64,000 nt of DNA from Monodelphis domestica (Eukaryota; Chordata; Mammalia; Didelphimorphia; Didelphidae), in assembly GCF_027887165.1 (NCBI RefSeq), contig NC_077227.1, forward strand, positions 350,415,707 through 350,479,706, given 5' to 3'. Positions 53,852-64,000 of this stretch are shown in pieces. Numbering within the stretch: position 1 is the first letter of the stretch; every line of letters begins with the position of its first letter. The translations under genes and the position numbers were made by a program. A model generated the notes under the pieces. That model had not been told where the DNA came from, made no database searches, and saw nothing but the letters and a program-made list of their open reading frames with translations.

Positions 53852-53929
53852 CAAGGTGGTCACCAATCCTATGAGTTTGTTTCTAACAAGATGAGGGGAT
53901 GTGGTTTGGAAGTGGGAGACAAAAGAGCC

Positions 53930-54070
53930 AGCATCACAAAACTTGGGTTTGAATTCCTAGTTATAGCAGGTTCTCCCTAATCTCTTAACTTCTCTGGGCC
54001 TCAGTATTCTTATCTGCAAAATGAGAGTGTTGTAGATGACCTGTGAGGTTCCTCTCAGCTCTTAAGCTAT
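53930..54070 (+). mobile_element. MIR/CORE-SINE
   Basis: cttgggtttgaattcctag, tctgcaaaatgagagtg and gaggttcctctcagc. Confidence 0.6.
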
Positions 54071-54332
54071 GATCAAAGCACTCCCCAACCCTCAGAGACC
54101 CTTGATATTCTGGCTTCCACTTGTATCTCTCAATAATTAATTCTTTACACACTTCTCCCATTATAGCCAAGCTAACTTCCTCACTAGAACCTGAGTGGAA
54201 TGCAAGCTACTCTTTCTGTCTCCTAATAAAACATTTTGGGGGGCAAAGGGGAAATGTGTGTTGATAAGGGTGTGCAAACTCATCTAACAACCTCATTTGA
54301 TCTTCTAGCCATCCACTTGCTTAGGTTCCATT

Positions 54333-54521
54333 TTGTTTTTTAAACCCTTACCTTCTGTCTTAGAATTGATACTAAGTATTGGTTCCAAGGGCTAAGCAAT
54401 GGGGGTTAAGTGACTTGCCCAGGGTCACACAGCTAGGAAGTGTCTGAGGCCATATTTGAACTCAAGATGTCCCATCTCTGAGCCTGGCTCTCAATCCACT
54501 GAGTCACCCAGCTTCCCCCCT
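54333..54521 (-). mobile_element. Marsupial SINE
   Basis: taaacccttaccttctgtc to gagtcacccagcttcccc. Confidence 0.88.
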
Positions 54522-55175
54522 GATTAGATTTTGAACACAATCTCTGGGGAAGTGGGGAAAGTTTTTCTAGCTTGATTCTAATCCAGCTTCCTTCCTTTCC
54601 CATCCCCCTTCTCAGAAAAAAAAAAAGCCAGACACAACCCAACAACTAGTAAAAATTGTCTTGGCTTGTGACATCATAAGTTGCTAGGTAGAACCATTTC
54701 TGAAAGGCTCTTGGTTTCACAGATGACTTCAGAATAAACTGAGCAGACCTGCATTTTAAGTTTAAGGTGTTTGTTTTTTCTAAAAAAGAACACACATGTT
54801 AACTAAACATCAGTACAGAACACAGACAGATAAAATTACAATCTACATATAGGCTATAGACATTCAATTAATTCTTCCGATTCTGAGCCCAGGCTAGGGA
54901 CTTAGCAGACCTAAATCAAGTCCTTTCCCCACTCTGGGTCTGTTTCCCTTTTGAAAGATGAAATGATGATGTCCAAGGATTCTCACACCTCTAGTTCCAT
55001 GTAGGTGCGTTTTTTTCTAAATTCTATGTAACATTTTTCTGCGGGCAAATATTTATATGGTAAAAAAAAAATATCTCTAAAATGTCATTTTGCCAATTTT
55101 CTTATTTATAGGACATAAATATATGGATAGACCTTTTTCTATCCCTTATCCTGTTAGGAATAGTGAGGCTTTAAC

Positions 55176-55436
55176 TCCACTGGGTTGAGAATCAGGCCTA
55201 GAGATAGGAGGCCCTGGGTTCAGATCTAGCCTCAGACATTTCCTAGCTGTGTGACCCTGGGCAAGTCACTTAAACCCCCATTGCCTAGCCTTTACTGCTC
55301 CTCTGCCTTGAAACCAATACCCAGTATTGATTCTAAGACAAAAGAGAAGAGAAGGAGGAGGAGTAGGAGGCAGCAGCAATGGCAGCAACAGAGAAAGTGG
55401 AGAAGGAGGAGAAGAAGAAGAGGAGGAGAAGGAGGA
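55176..55436 (+). mobile_element. Marsupial SINE whose tail became the (GAAA)n array
   Basis: tccactgggttgagaatcaggcc to cagtattgattctaagac, then a purine-only transition into the array at 55437. Confidence 0.87.
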
Positions 55437-55890
<454 letters not shown>

Positions 55891-55999
55891 GGCTTTAGCT
55901 GTTGGTAGATTAAAGATAGGTAAAGATGGTTTGAGGCTAGATACACATAAGAGGAAAGTTGGTCATCTGTTGAGCTGTAATGGACACCAATCTTTACAG

Positions 56000-56062
56000 C
56001 CTCTTCAAACACCCATCTGCCTGGCTACAGCTGACATCATCCCTCTCCGACTCTCTGATTGG
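56000..56062 (+). promoter_or_regulatory. S-X-Y-like class II enhancer module in CD74 intron 1
   Basis: Read on the + strand: S-like CCTCTTCAAACACCC (56000-56014), X1 CCTGGCTACAGCTG (56020-56033), X2 ACATCATC (56034-56041), then 13 bases, then Y CTGATTGGCT (56055-56064). From memory, HLA-DRA has CCTTTGCAAGAACCC, CCTAGCAACAGATG, CGTCATCT, 12 bases and CTGATTGGCC, so order and spacing agree almost exactly. It lies about 1.4 kb inside the intron, opposite in orientation to CD74. Function is inferred. Confidence 0.65.
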
Positions 56063-56667
56063 CTAGTTCAGAAACACTCAGAGGATTTGTGGTCACTGGC
56101 TAAAAGGGGCTCTTTTGCAGGGCTGGGGAGGGGTGGTTTTGTCCCCCTGTCCATCTCCTGACAAGAAACAAAGACAATGCCATTTTTGTGAGGTGGGAAG
56201 GATGAAAGAGGCCAGGACCTGAGGATTATAGCCAAAATTGGAGGGGGGAGCCCTAGGGGAGGTTTGCATGAGAATGCAAAAGAAGGCACAGGAGAGGGGA
56301 AAGAGGAAGGTGCTGGCTGGGCTTCTACTAGGGATGGAGTTTTGGAATGGACACTGATTCCTCCCTCAGGCAGCCACAACCAAAAGCTATGAGGAAGTCC
56401 CCTAGAAAGAAACCCCTAGATAAAGACCAGGTCCCTGGGATTTGAGCCAAAAACTCTGAGGGAATTAGGAGTGGGAGTAGGGAGTGGGGATCCCCAAAAC
56501 TCCAAATGGAATTAGGCAGATGGAAACAGTGATGGGGAAAAAGGAGAGTCAAAGCTTTCTCAAATAGAAAACCTGTAAAGTAAGAAAGCAATTTACAAAC
56601 CTGAAATTGCTACAGAAATGTGAGCTATTGGTATTACACCCAGGCACATTCAGTAATGCTGCACTAC

Positions 56668-56852
56668 CTTTTTTTTTTAAGTGTTACCTTCTGTCTTAAA
56701 ATCAAAACAGTGTATTAATTCCAAGGCAGAAGAGCAATAAGGGCTAGGCAATGGGGGCTTGCTCCACAGGGAGTGTCTAAGATCATATTTGAACCCAGGA
56801 CTTCCTGATGCCAGATCTGGTGCTCTATCCACTGAGCCACCTAGCTGCCCGT
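56668..56852 (-). mobile_element. Marsupial SINE
   Basis: aagtgttaccttctgtcttaaaatc to gagccacctagctgccc, with a small internal deletion. Confidence 0.85.
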
Positions 56853-57167
56853 AAGGATGCACTACTAACTAGGGAGGCAGTGACAGGAACAACAAATGTG
56901 GCATTGATGTGAGTCCTGGCAAGGCTACTTAATACTTCACCTTTGAATAAAAAGATTAAACTAGCCAATTATCCTGACCCTTTCTAGCCCTAAATCTATT
57001 ACCCTTATGACCCACCAACCCAAACCGCTCCCTAGAACAGGAGACTGGAAAGAGAAAGGAAAGAAGAAACTCTTAAAAGAAAATCATCTGTTTGACTCCC
57101 CGTTGGGAGCACCTCACCTTCTTTTAGATGGCTCTGGTTGCCTTGAACTCCCACTGATTAGGAGAAA

Positions 57168-57240
57168 AATCTATTTATCTATCTGTCTGTGTCTGTCTGT
57201 CTGTCTGTTCATCTACCTGTCTATGTCTCCGTCTATCTAT
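57168..57240. repeat. (TATC)n/(TCTG)n microsatellite
   Basis: tatctatctgtctgtgtctgtctgtctgtctg and tctatctatg variants, about 110 bases downstream of CD74 exon 1. Confidence 0.85.
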
Positions 57241-57350
57241 GCCTATGTAGCCAGGAGCTATTTCATATTGGACTAGATTTTCTCTGCCCCTTCCTGCTCT
57301 GAGATTCTATAGAGGAAGATTATAGTTTTTTCTCTTTTAAATCTCTGTAC

Positions 57351-57424
57351 CGTTGGGATGCTGTGCTTCCTCCGAGCATGGGCTGCTGCTCATGGTTGGA
57401 GATGAGGTCTCGCTGGTCCTCCAT
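57351..57424 (-). CDS. CD74: CD74 exon 1: cytosolic tail
   Basis: It encodes MEDQRDLISNHEQQPMLGGS TASQ plus two bases and ends before gtacag. DLI (residues 6-8) and PML (residues 16-18) are the two dileucine-type endosomal sorting signals known in mammals. The start was chosen as the Met matching human MDDQRD. An in-frame upstream Met (complement 57526) would add 34 residues; human has a 16-residue extension in the same place. Confidence 0.93.
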
Positions 57425-57603
57425 GATGTCTGGTTTGCCCCTCAGAGAGTCTTCACCTGCTGCTACTCTGACCTCCTCGGCTGTTCTGGGTATTCTGACC
57501 CTGATACGCCCAGCCCAGCCCTTCAAATTGATACTAAAGAGAAATCTGATTCGTTCAGGGGGAAGACCAACCCACCCATTTAGTGGAAGTGAAAGCCCAA
57601 GTT

Positions 57604-57613
57604 GGAAATACCC
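57604..57613 (-). promoter_or_regulatory. CD74: kappaB site in CD74 promoter
   Basis: GGGTATTTCC on the gene strand fits the NF-kappaB consensus GGGRNNYYCC. It lies between the X/Y module and the start codon. Human CD74 is known to be controlled by Rel/NF-kappaB sites. Confidence 0.6.
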
Positions 57614-57695
57614 AACTCAGTTCTTGGCAACCTTCTCCCACTTCAGTGGACAAGGAGGAGGGAAGAGTTCTTGGTTCAGGTGGGGAGTCCTGCCA

Positions 57696-57733
57696 TCCCA
57701 TTGGCTGAGCAGGCAGCATCACTTGTTTCTAGG
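57696..57733 (-). promoter_or_regulatory. CD74: CD74 proximal X box and Y/CCAAT box
   Basis: Read on the gene strand, CCTAGAAACAAGTGATG (57733-57717) resembles the class II X box CCTAGCAACAGATG, and CAGCCAATGGG follows about 12 bases on. X boxes bind RFX, Y boxes bind NF-Y, and CIITA is recruited to the complex. The element lies about 280-310 bases upstream of the ATG. The CCAAT is in the opposite orientation to the Y box of HLA-DRA. Confidence 0.75.
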
Positions 57734-57997
57734 CAGACTCTATCACAAGAGAGCTCTTTGAACTATTAGGGGGAAAAATAGAGACAAGGAAAAACTATTC
57801 CTACTTCCAGAGATAGCTCTAATGGGTCCCCCCACTCTGAGATTAGTGGGACAAAAAGAGGCTAACGTGACCATGAGCCACTTGTCTCAACACCTCAGTT
57901 TCCTCCTTTGAAAATGAAGGATTTAGCCCAAGGCATCTCTAAGGTTCCTTCCATCTCTGATATTTAGCACATTGTAAAGTGCTTAATAAATGTTTAT

Positions 57998-58192
57998 TGA
58001 GGGGCTCAGTGGATAGAGAGTCAGGTTTAGGGATGGGAGGTCCTGGGTTCAAATCTGGATTCAGATACTCCCTAGCTACATGATACTGGGCAAGTCACTT
58101 AGCCCCCATTGCCTAGCCCTTACTGCTCTTCTACCCTGGAACCAATACATAGTATTGATTCTAAGATAGAAGACAAGAGTTTAAATAAATAC
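57998..58192 (+). mobile_element. Marsupial SINE, 5' truncated
   Basis: ggggctcagtggatagagag to attgattctaagatagaag, adjoining a short L2 3' end (gtgcttaataaatgtttattg). Confidence 0.85.
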
Positions 58193-58384
58193 TTAAGTGT
58201 TTACTGACTGACTAACATTTTCATAGGTTTCTTCTAGTTCTGACATTTTGTTCTGAGGTTCTTTCCAGCTCTGATATTCTGTCTTCCAAAGTTCTTTCCA
58301 TCTCTATCATTCTATGTTCTATGAATCCTTTCAGCTCTGATAACCAATGCTATATGGTCCCTTCTAGCTCTGGAGTCTAAAAAT

Positions 58385-58680
58385 TCATAGAATTTAGAGT
58401 TCAAGCAAGCTTGCAGATAATATAGCCCATCTCTTCATTTTACACAGGAATAATCAGGCCTGGAGAGGGAAAGGGAATTGACTGTGAGCATACAGATAGT
58501 ACTATGACTCTGGAGCTGAAAGAAATCTTAGAAATCATCTAGATTTCTAGAAACTAAGGTCTAATGAAGTCCAATTATTTTCTTAGGGTCACCCCAATAG
58601 TAAGAACACAGCTAGGACTTGAAGTCAGGTGCTGGAACTTGAAATCTACTGTTCTTTCAACTGTGCCACATTAACTTCTG
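58385..58680 (-). mobile_element. MIR/CORE-SINE remnants
   Basis: atctcttcattttacacagg and agggtcaccccaatagtaag suggest two overlapping antisense pieces. Confidence 0.45.
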
Positions 58681-58782
58681 TGTCTTGGTTGGGGAAATTG
58701 CCTACTTGGCATTACAAGATGGTAGCCTAGCTCTAAAAGCTCCTCTGGGAAGGAGAGCTACGTTGATTTAGACACCCAAGGT

Positions 58783-61047
58783 CAGCCTTTCTTCTCTGTC
58801 ACCCCCTTCCCTCCACCACTTCCATTATCCCCTCCCTTCTCCACCTGTCCTCACTCATCGTCGTGATGGCCACAACCATTATGTTACGTGCATGACCTGG
58901 GCCCACCATTTTTCAGAGCTACCAGCTGCTGTACAAGTTTTTGAAATGGGCCCCAACTTTCTAACCGAGGGCAGAAGAAGCCTTCCCTTCCCCTGGTTTT
59001 ACAGAGCCTTGCTGTTAAGGCCAAGAAGACTTCTGTGAGAGACAAACCCTTTACTAATGTTGGCACAATTGGCCACGTGGATCTTGGCGAGACTACACTG
59101 ACAGCAGCAATCACCAACATTTTGGCAGAGGGTGGTGGGGCCAAGTTTAAGAAGTCTGAGGAGATCGATAATGCACCAGAAGAACAAGCCAAGGCGGAAT
59201 CAATGCAGCCCATGTGGAATCTAGTACAGCCACTTGACACAATAGCCATGCTGACTATGTCAAGAACATGATTACTGGCACAGCCCCACTGGATGAATGG
59301 CTGCATCCTAGTGGTGGCAACCAATGATGGTCCCATGCCCCAGACAAGGGAGTACCTGCTGCTTGCTAAACAGATTGGTGTGGAGCACTTGGTAGTGTTT
59401 GTGAACAAGGCAGATGCTATCTAGGACAATGAGATGGTGGAACTAGTAGAGCTAGAAATAAGGGAGCTGCTTATTGAGTTTGGCTATGATGGGGAGAAGA
59501 CTCCTGTCATTGTTGGTTCTGCCCTATGTGCCCTGGGGCAACGGCAGCCAGAGATGGGGTGAATGCTGTAAGGAAACTGTTGGACACTCATGATCCTGTG
59601 CCTACTCGGGATCTAGAGAAGCCCTTACTGCTGCTGGTGGAGTCTGTTTACTCCATCCCTTGCTGAGGCACAGTGATGGCAGGGACTCTGGAAAGAGGAA
59701 CTGTGAAGATGGGAGATGAATGTGAATTCCTGTGTCACAGCAAGACTTTTCACTTTCTGGTCAAAGGAATTGAAATGTTTTCACCAGAGTCTGGAATGAA
59801 TTGAGGCTGGAGATAATCTTGGTGCGTTAATTCGGAGGCTGACAAGGAAGGATGTTCGATGGGGCATATGGTGATGCTTAAAAGGCTCCATTCAGACCCA
59901 TCAGAAGGTTGAGACTCAGGTTTGCATTCTCAGCAAGGAGTAAGGTGGCTACCACAAGCCATTTGTGACCCACTTCATATCTGTCATGTTCTATCTTATG
60001 TGAAATTTGGCCTCTCGGGTCCTTCTACCACCAGAGAAGGAGATGGCCATGCCTGGAGAAGACCTGAAACTAAACTTAATCTTAAAACAACCCATGATCT
60101 TGAAGAAAGTTCAGCATTTTACCCTGAGGGATGGTGGTAAAACCATTGGTACTGGCCTGGTCACTAATATATCAGCTATGACTGAAGAGGATAAGGACAT
60201 TAAGTGGAGCTGAGCTCAGCTCTGGCCTACTTTCTTCCATCATTGGTACCCCACTGGCTTGAGTCAAGAAACTCAAGTGCAGGAAGTGAAAAAATAACCC
60301 TCAGGCTTTTCCTGCCATCTCCAGCAATGCTGTCTCTTGGGACTAAGGGGCCTAAAAAGTGTTGTGTGAATGGTGGAGCACAATATGTGTAGTAACTTAC
60401 AATTGTAGAGATTAAAAGATTAGCCACTGTGGCAAAAAATTGGAAAATGAGGGGATGCCCTACAATTGGGGAATGGCTGAAATTGTGGTATATGTTGGTG
60501 ATGGAATACTATTGTGCTCAAAGGAATAATGAACTGGAGGAATTCCATGTGAACTGGAACAACCTCCAGGAACTGAGGCAGAATGAGAGGAGCAGAACCA
60601 GGAGAACATTGTACACAGAGACTGATATACTGTGGTACAATCAATTGTAATGTTCTTTTCTACTAGCAGCAATGCAATGATTCAGGACAATTCTGAGGGA
60701 CTTATGAGAAAGAACACTATCCACATTCAGAGAAAGAACTGTGGGAGTAGAAACACAGGAGAAAAACAGCTGCTTGATCACATGGGTCAACGGGGATATG
60801 ATTGAGGATACAGACTCTAAATGATCACCCTAGTGCAAACATCAACAATATAGAAATAGGTCTTGATCAATGACACATGTAAAACCCAGTGGAATTGCAC
60901 ATTGCCTACAGTAGGGGGGTTGGAGGAGGGGAGGGAAAGAACATGAATCATGTAACCACGGAAAAATTTTCTTAATTAATCAACTAAATAAAATTTTAAA
61001 AAAAGATTAGCCACTGGCCTTTGTTGTCTTGGGAAGGGAAAAAAAAA
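58783..61047 (+). pseudogene. Processed pseudogene of TUFM (mitochondrial EF-Tu)
   Basis: The coding remnant runs from ATGGCCACAACCATTATG (58866) to about 60213. It has no introns and has several stops and frameshifts. Recognisable blocks are [73 protein letters not shown] and [20 protein letters not shown]. The P-loop Lys is Glu (LGETTL instead of HGKTTL), so GTP binding would fail. A 3' UTR with ATTAAA (60411) resumes after an L1 insertion and ends in an A-tract at 61039-61047, the expected mark of retroposition. The 5' limit is approximate. Confidence 0.9.
60430..61000 (+). mobile_element. L1 3' end (ORF2 C-terminus and 3' UTR) inside TUFM pseudogene
   Basis: VMEYYCAQRNNELEEFHVNW and RSRTRRT resemble the end of L1 ORF2 (human TMEYYAAIKNDEFISFVGTW). 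The 3' UTR ends in A-rich DNA. A perfect 16-base target duplication, aaaagattagccactg, lies at 60414-60429 and 61001-61016. The copy is 5' truncated. Confidence 0.9.
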
Positions 61048-61776
61048 GAAATCTAAGGTCACTAGAACTTGTCTGGTCCTTGGATCTTCAAATTTTCAGA
61101 TCACTAGAGGCTATGAGCTATTTAGGATAATTCAGCACAAAAGATTCATAAAATAGCCAGGATGCCAGAGAGCTCCAGTAGTTTCATTTTTTAAAAAACC
61201 CTTTCTTTCTGCTGGGAACCATTAGGCCACAATGCCTTGACAAAGTCACTCATGGTAGCTAAGGAGACCACAGAGTGGCCCTTGGCAAGAAGTGATTGCC
61301 CACTCAGTCCCCCTTGCATAACCCCTCTCATTAACATCTCTTACCTATGGAATTAACATGACTACTATTCACCCCCCCCCCCAATCTCAGAAGGAATAAT
61401 ACAAGAGCAAAATACCTGTACTCTATTTCTCCAAAACATCACCAAAAGATCAGACCCTCAAATCCAATCCCAAAAGACTACCTTGGGTTGACTTTTACTT
61501 AGGTACATAATTCCCAGTAAAACCATAGCTACAAGCCAAATCCAGAACTTTCCCACTCACAGAAATTTATTCTCATGAAGCCAGAACACAAATCAATCAT
61601 AAAGACCCATACAAAATGTGCAGATACACCAAGCTTCATCATGCCTCAGTATCTTGATTCTTCCCCTTGAGAAACTCCCTAGTAGATCCTGAAAAATAAT
61701 CAGTCTAATATTAAGTCTGAATTGTGTTCTCAGTACCTCTCAACCTCAATGTTATGATTGTTGAATTGTCTTTAAG
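61048..61776. other. Unassigned stretch downstream of TUFM pseudogene
   Basis: It contains a C-run (about 61373-61382) and A-rich DNA but no ORF, splice signal or repeat I recognise. 62010-62414 is similar, with gatataagaataaacaccag that could be an old LTR poly(A) region. Confidence 0.4.
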
Positions 61777-61789
61777 AATTTCTGATTGA

Positions 61790-61994
61790 GGGGGCAGCTG
61801 GGTAGCTCAGTGGATTGAGAGCCAGGCCTAGAGATGGGAGGTCCTAGGTTCAAATCTGGTCTCAGACACTTCCCAGCTGTGTGACCCTGGGCAAGTCACT
61901 TGACCCCCATTGCCTAGCCCTTACCACTCTTCTGCCTTGGAGCCAATACACAGTATTGACTCCAAGACGGAAGGTAAGAGTTTTTAAAAAAAAA
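61790..61994 (+). mobile_element. Marsupial SINE, near consensus
   Basis: Bounded by the 13-base duplication aatttctgattga at 61777-61789 and 61995-62007. It is one of the least diverged copies. Confidence 0.95.
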
Positions 61995-62414
61995 AATTTC
62001 TGATTGATTATTTCTTTTTATTAAAAGTAATAAGTAAATTTCCTTTATTGTAAGCTCAAATTTCTCACAGGGTAATGAGAAAATTAAGTCACCTGTGATG
62101 AAATCATTGTGTGAAACCTTTATTCTGTAAAGAATCTATAATCCCAATACAAGAATATAGAATGTTAATCAAGTGATTTGTTAAAAGCTAATGTATCACT
62201 TTTCCAATTATCTCTATTTAAACATGTGTGTTAGGTAATGTATCTGTGTGCCAAAAAAACGGATATAAGAATAAACACCAGACTTTGGGATGGCAGAGCA
62301 GCTATCGAGTGCAAAGCATGCCCATGGCCAAAAAATATACAGCTGCCTTCCATTGTTATTTTCTTGACTGACCATTCACCACCTATTGGGAATCCCTGGA
62401 GTTGTGAGTGTGGC

Positions 62415-62602
62415 AACTTTCCATCTTGGAATCAATACTGTATATTGGTTCTGAGGTAGAAGAGCAGTAAGAGCTAGGCAATGGGGGTTAAGTGACTTGT
62501 CCAGGGTCACACAGCTAGGAAGTGTCTTGAGGCCACATTTGAACCCAGGTCTTCTCATCTCCAGGCCTGGCTCTCTAACCACTGACCCACATAGCTGCCC
62601 CC
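62415..62602 (-). mobile_element. Marsupial SINE
   Basis: aactttccatcttggaatc to ctgacccacatagctgccc. Confidence 0.86.
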
Positions 62603-62975
62603 CTCCATGTAGTTTTTAAGTACTGGGGCCCCTTGCTGCCTTTTCCTCCAATAGGAGAGGCCTCTGTTGGCTCATTGGAAGAGCCTCTTTACAAGGTAGT
62701 GAGGGAAATAGAGAGAAAGTAAACAGAAGAGAGAAGTTCAGGGCATCTAGGATATTGTCAACCCCTCAGTCACTTAGATCTGACTGAATTTGTGTTGAGG
62801 ACTTGCTCCTTTCCAGGTTGATAGGAGCTCCTAAAGAACCAAAATGGGTTCTTTCCACCTCTCCAATATCCTGCTGGTTTTAAGTTACTAATTTAGATTT
62901 TTTTTTCATTCTTTTGGTTCTGGAAGATCTATGAGCAATAGGAGTCTAAATTAGTTCCTAGGTAACCCTTACCTA

Positions 62976-63222
62976 GGGGCAGCTAGGTGGCCGAGTGGAT
63001 AGAGCCCAAGGCCTGAAGTCAGAGAAATTCATCTTCTTAAGTTCAGAACCAACCTCAAACATTTAATAGCTGTGTGACCATGGGTAAGTCACTTAGCCCT
63101 ATTTGCCTCAGTTTCCTCATCTGCAAAATGAGCTGGAGAAGGAAATGGCAAACCCCTCTAGTATATTTGTCAAGAAAACCCCAAATGGGGTCACTTAGAG
63201 TCAGACATGACTGAACAACTCT
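62976..63222 (+). mobile_element. Marsupial SINE, type B
   Basis: ggggcagctaggtggccgagtgg to gtcagacatgactgaac, full length. Confidence 0.88.
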
Positions 63223-63244
63223 AACCTGGACAGGTTGCTGCCAA

Positions 63245-63660
63245 GGGGCAAAAAGTGGCTCCTTGATGTCCATCCATTGGGGAATGGCTGAACAAATTAT
63301 AGTACACATTGGTGATGGAATACTATTTGCTATAAGAAATGATAAGCAAGATGATTTCAGAAATAGCTGGAAAGATCTGCAGGAAGTGATGCAGAGTGAA
63401 ATAAGCAGAACTGGGAGAACATTACAATATGCTGTTATAACAGCAATATTAGATGATGTTATCTAAAAACTTGTCTACTCTCAGCAATGCAATGATCTGG
63501 GCAAAGCTGAAAGGCATGCTCTCCACCTCCAGAGAAAGATCCTCAAAGTCATCTTTCACACCAGTGTAGCTTTGGTTTTATTTGGGGTTCTGGTCTTGTC
63601 TGAGTGTGCTCTTACAATGACCATTATGAAAGTGGGTTTTGCATGACAATAAAAAGGGGG
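63245..63660 (+). mobile_element. L1 3' end fragment
   Basis: The frame GDGILFAIRNDKQDDFRNSW KDLQEVMQSEISRTGRT is homologous to the ORF2 end in the copy at 60430. It is followed by a diverged 3' UTR ending near the A/G-rich caataaaaaggggggg. Confidence 0.8.
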
Positions 63661-64000
63661 GGAGAGAAAGGCCCCTTGCTTCCCTTCAGCCTTCTGTTAA
63701 CTATGTGTCCAAGATCCATTGTAATCTTCTGGAGGACACAGATCCTCCCATTTTTGTCTTTGGGGCACTAGTGCTTTGCTCATATTGGGAGCTTAATAAA
63801 TGTTTGCGAAGTTCAATGGAGGAACGATGCTCTGCTGCTCGGTGAAAGCCTGGCACCACCTCTCCAAACTTAAGTGTGGCTCATGTCCCATGTCCTGGCT
63901 GGCCGCTTCCACTGTACACATTCAGATCTTTAAACATTACCATGTATATGGGATGGGGAAAGGTCTTTCTCTAACCCTATGCCCCACCCTCCCAAGTCCT
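63661..64000. other. Right edge of window
   Basis: A short L2 3' end (gggagcttaataaatgtttg, about 63760-63805) is followed by apparently unique DNA. In human the next gene is RPS14, but no part of it is visible here. Confidence 0.5.

Noticed and set aside
53468-53980. ORFs of 120-170 codons rich in Ser-Leu on the + strand
   Set aside because: They are three frames of the (CT)n array. A tandem dinucleotide stays open in all frames, and there is no coding signal.
58765-58785. Target duplication partner for the TUFM retrocopy (acacccaaggtcag against atctaaggtcact after the A-tract)
   Set aside because: Only about seven bases are shared, too weak to define the 5' boundary of the insertion.
58884-59408. 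174-codon minus-strand ORF
   Set aside because: It is antisense to the TUFM pseudogene. The sense strand carries the recognisable EF-Tu blocks.

Overview
The window is marsupial (metatherian, most like a didelphid opossum) genomic DNA. The evidence is the very large number of a tRNA-headed SINE with the core 'ctagctgtgtgaccctgggc' and a 'cagtattgattctaag' tail, a second SINE family with a 'gagctggagaaggaaatggc' tail, marsupial L1 3' ends, abundant L2, and diverged but intron-containing copies of two well-known mammalian genes. The gene order, TCOF1 then CD74 tail to tail, matches human 5q32.

Positions 1-41860 hold the downstream part of TCOF1 (treacle) on the + strand. I can place 18 exons whose phases join into one 1135-codon frame (stop included). 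The first nine are symmetric phase-0 exons that each encode one treacle repeat: a basic, Ser/Pro-rich stretch, then a Ser/Glu/Asp cluster, then a Q-terminated end. Exons at 5016 and 7498 are obvious duplicates. The later exons carry the conserved [10 protein letters not shown] segment, the SxLSGY segment and a very Lys-rich nucleolar C-terminus. A poly(A) signal lies at 41836.

Positions 45310-57770 hold CD74 (MHC class II invariant chain) on the - strand. Nine exons give a 281-residue long (p41-type) form, or 217 residues if the thyroglobulin-domain cassette exon is skipped. Dileucine-type sorting signals, the membrane segment, CLIP, the trimerisation region and the Tg1 domain are all visible. 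The promoter has X- and Y-type elements and a kappaB site. The 6.9-kb first intron contains two related copies of an S-X-Y-like module of the kind that controls MHC class II genes. The right-hand copy has all boxes at close to canonical spacing. I regard this as the most interesting observation.

Positions 57780-64000 lie upstream of CD74 and contain no active gene that I can see. They hold a decayed processed pseudogene of TUFM (mitochondrial EF-Tu) split by an L1, plus SINEs and L1 pieces.

Introns and intergenic DNA are dominated by interspersed repeats: about 45 marsupial SINEs, many MIR/CORE-SINEs, L2 copies with recognisable reverse-transcriptase remnants, L1 fragments, fossil LTR elements, two hAT-type non-autonomous DNA transposons, and long (CT)n and (GAAA)n arrays. 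Several insertions are nested with clean target-site duplications, which gives a relative order of events.
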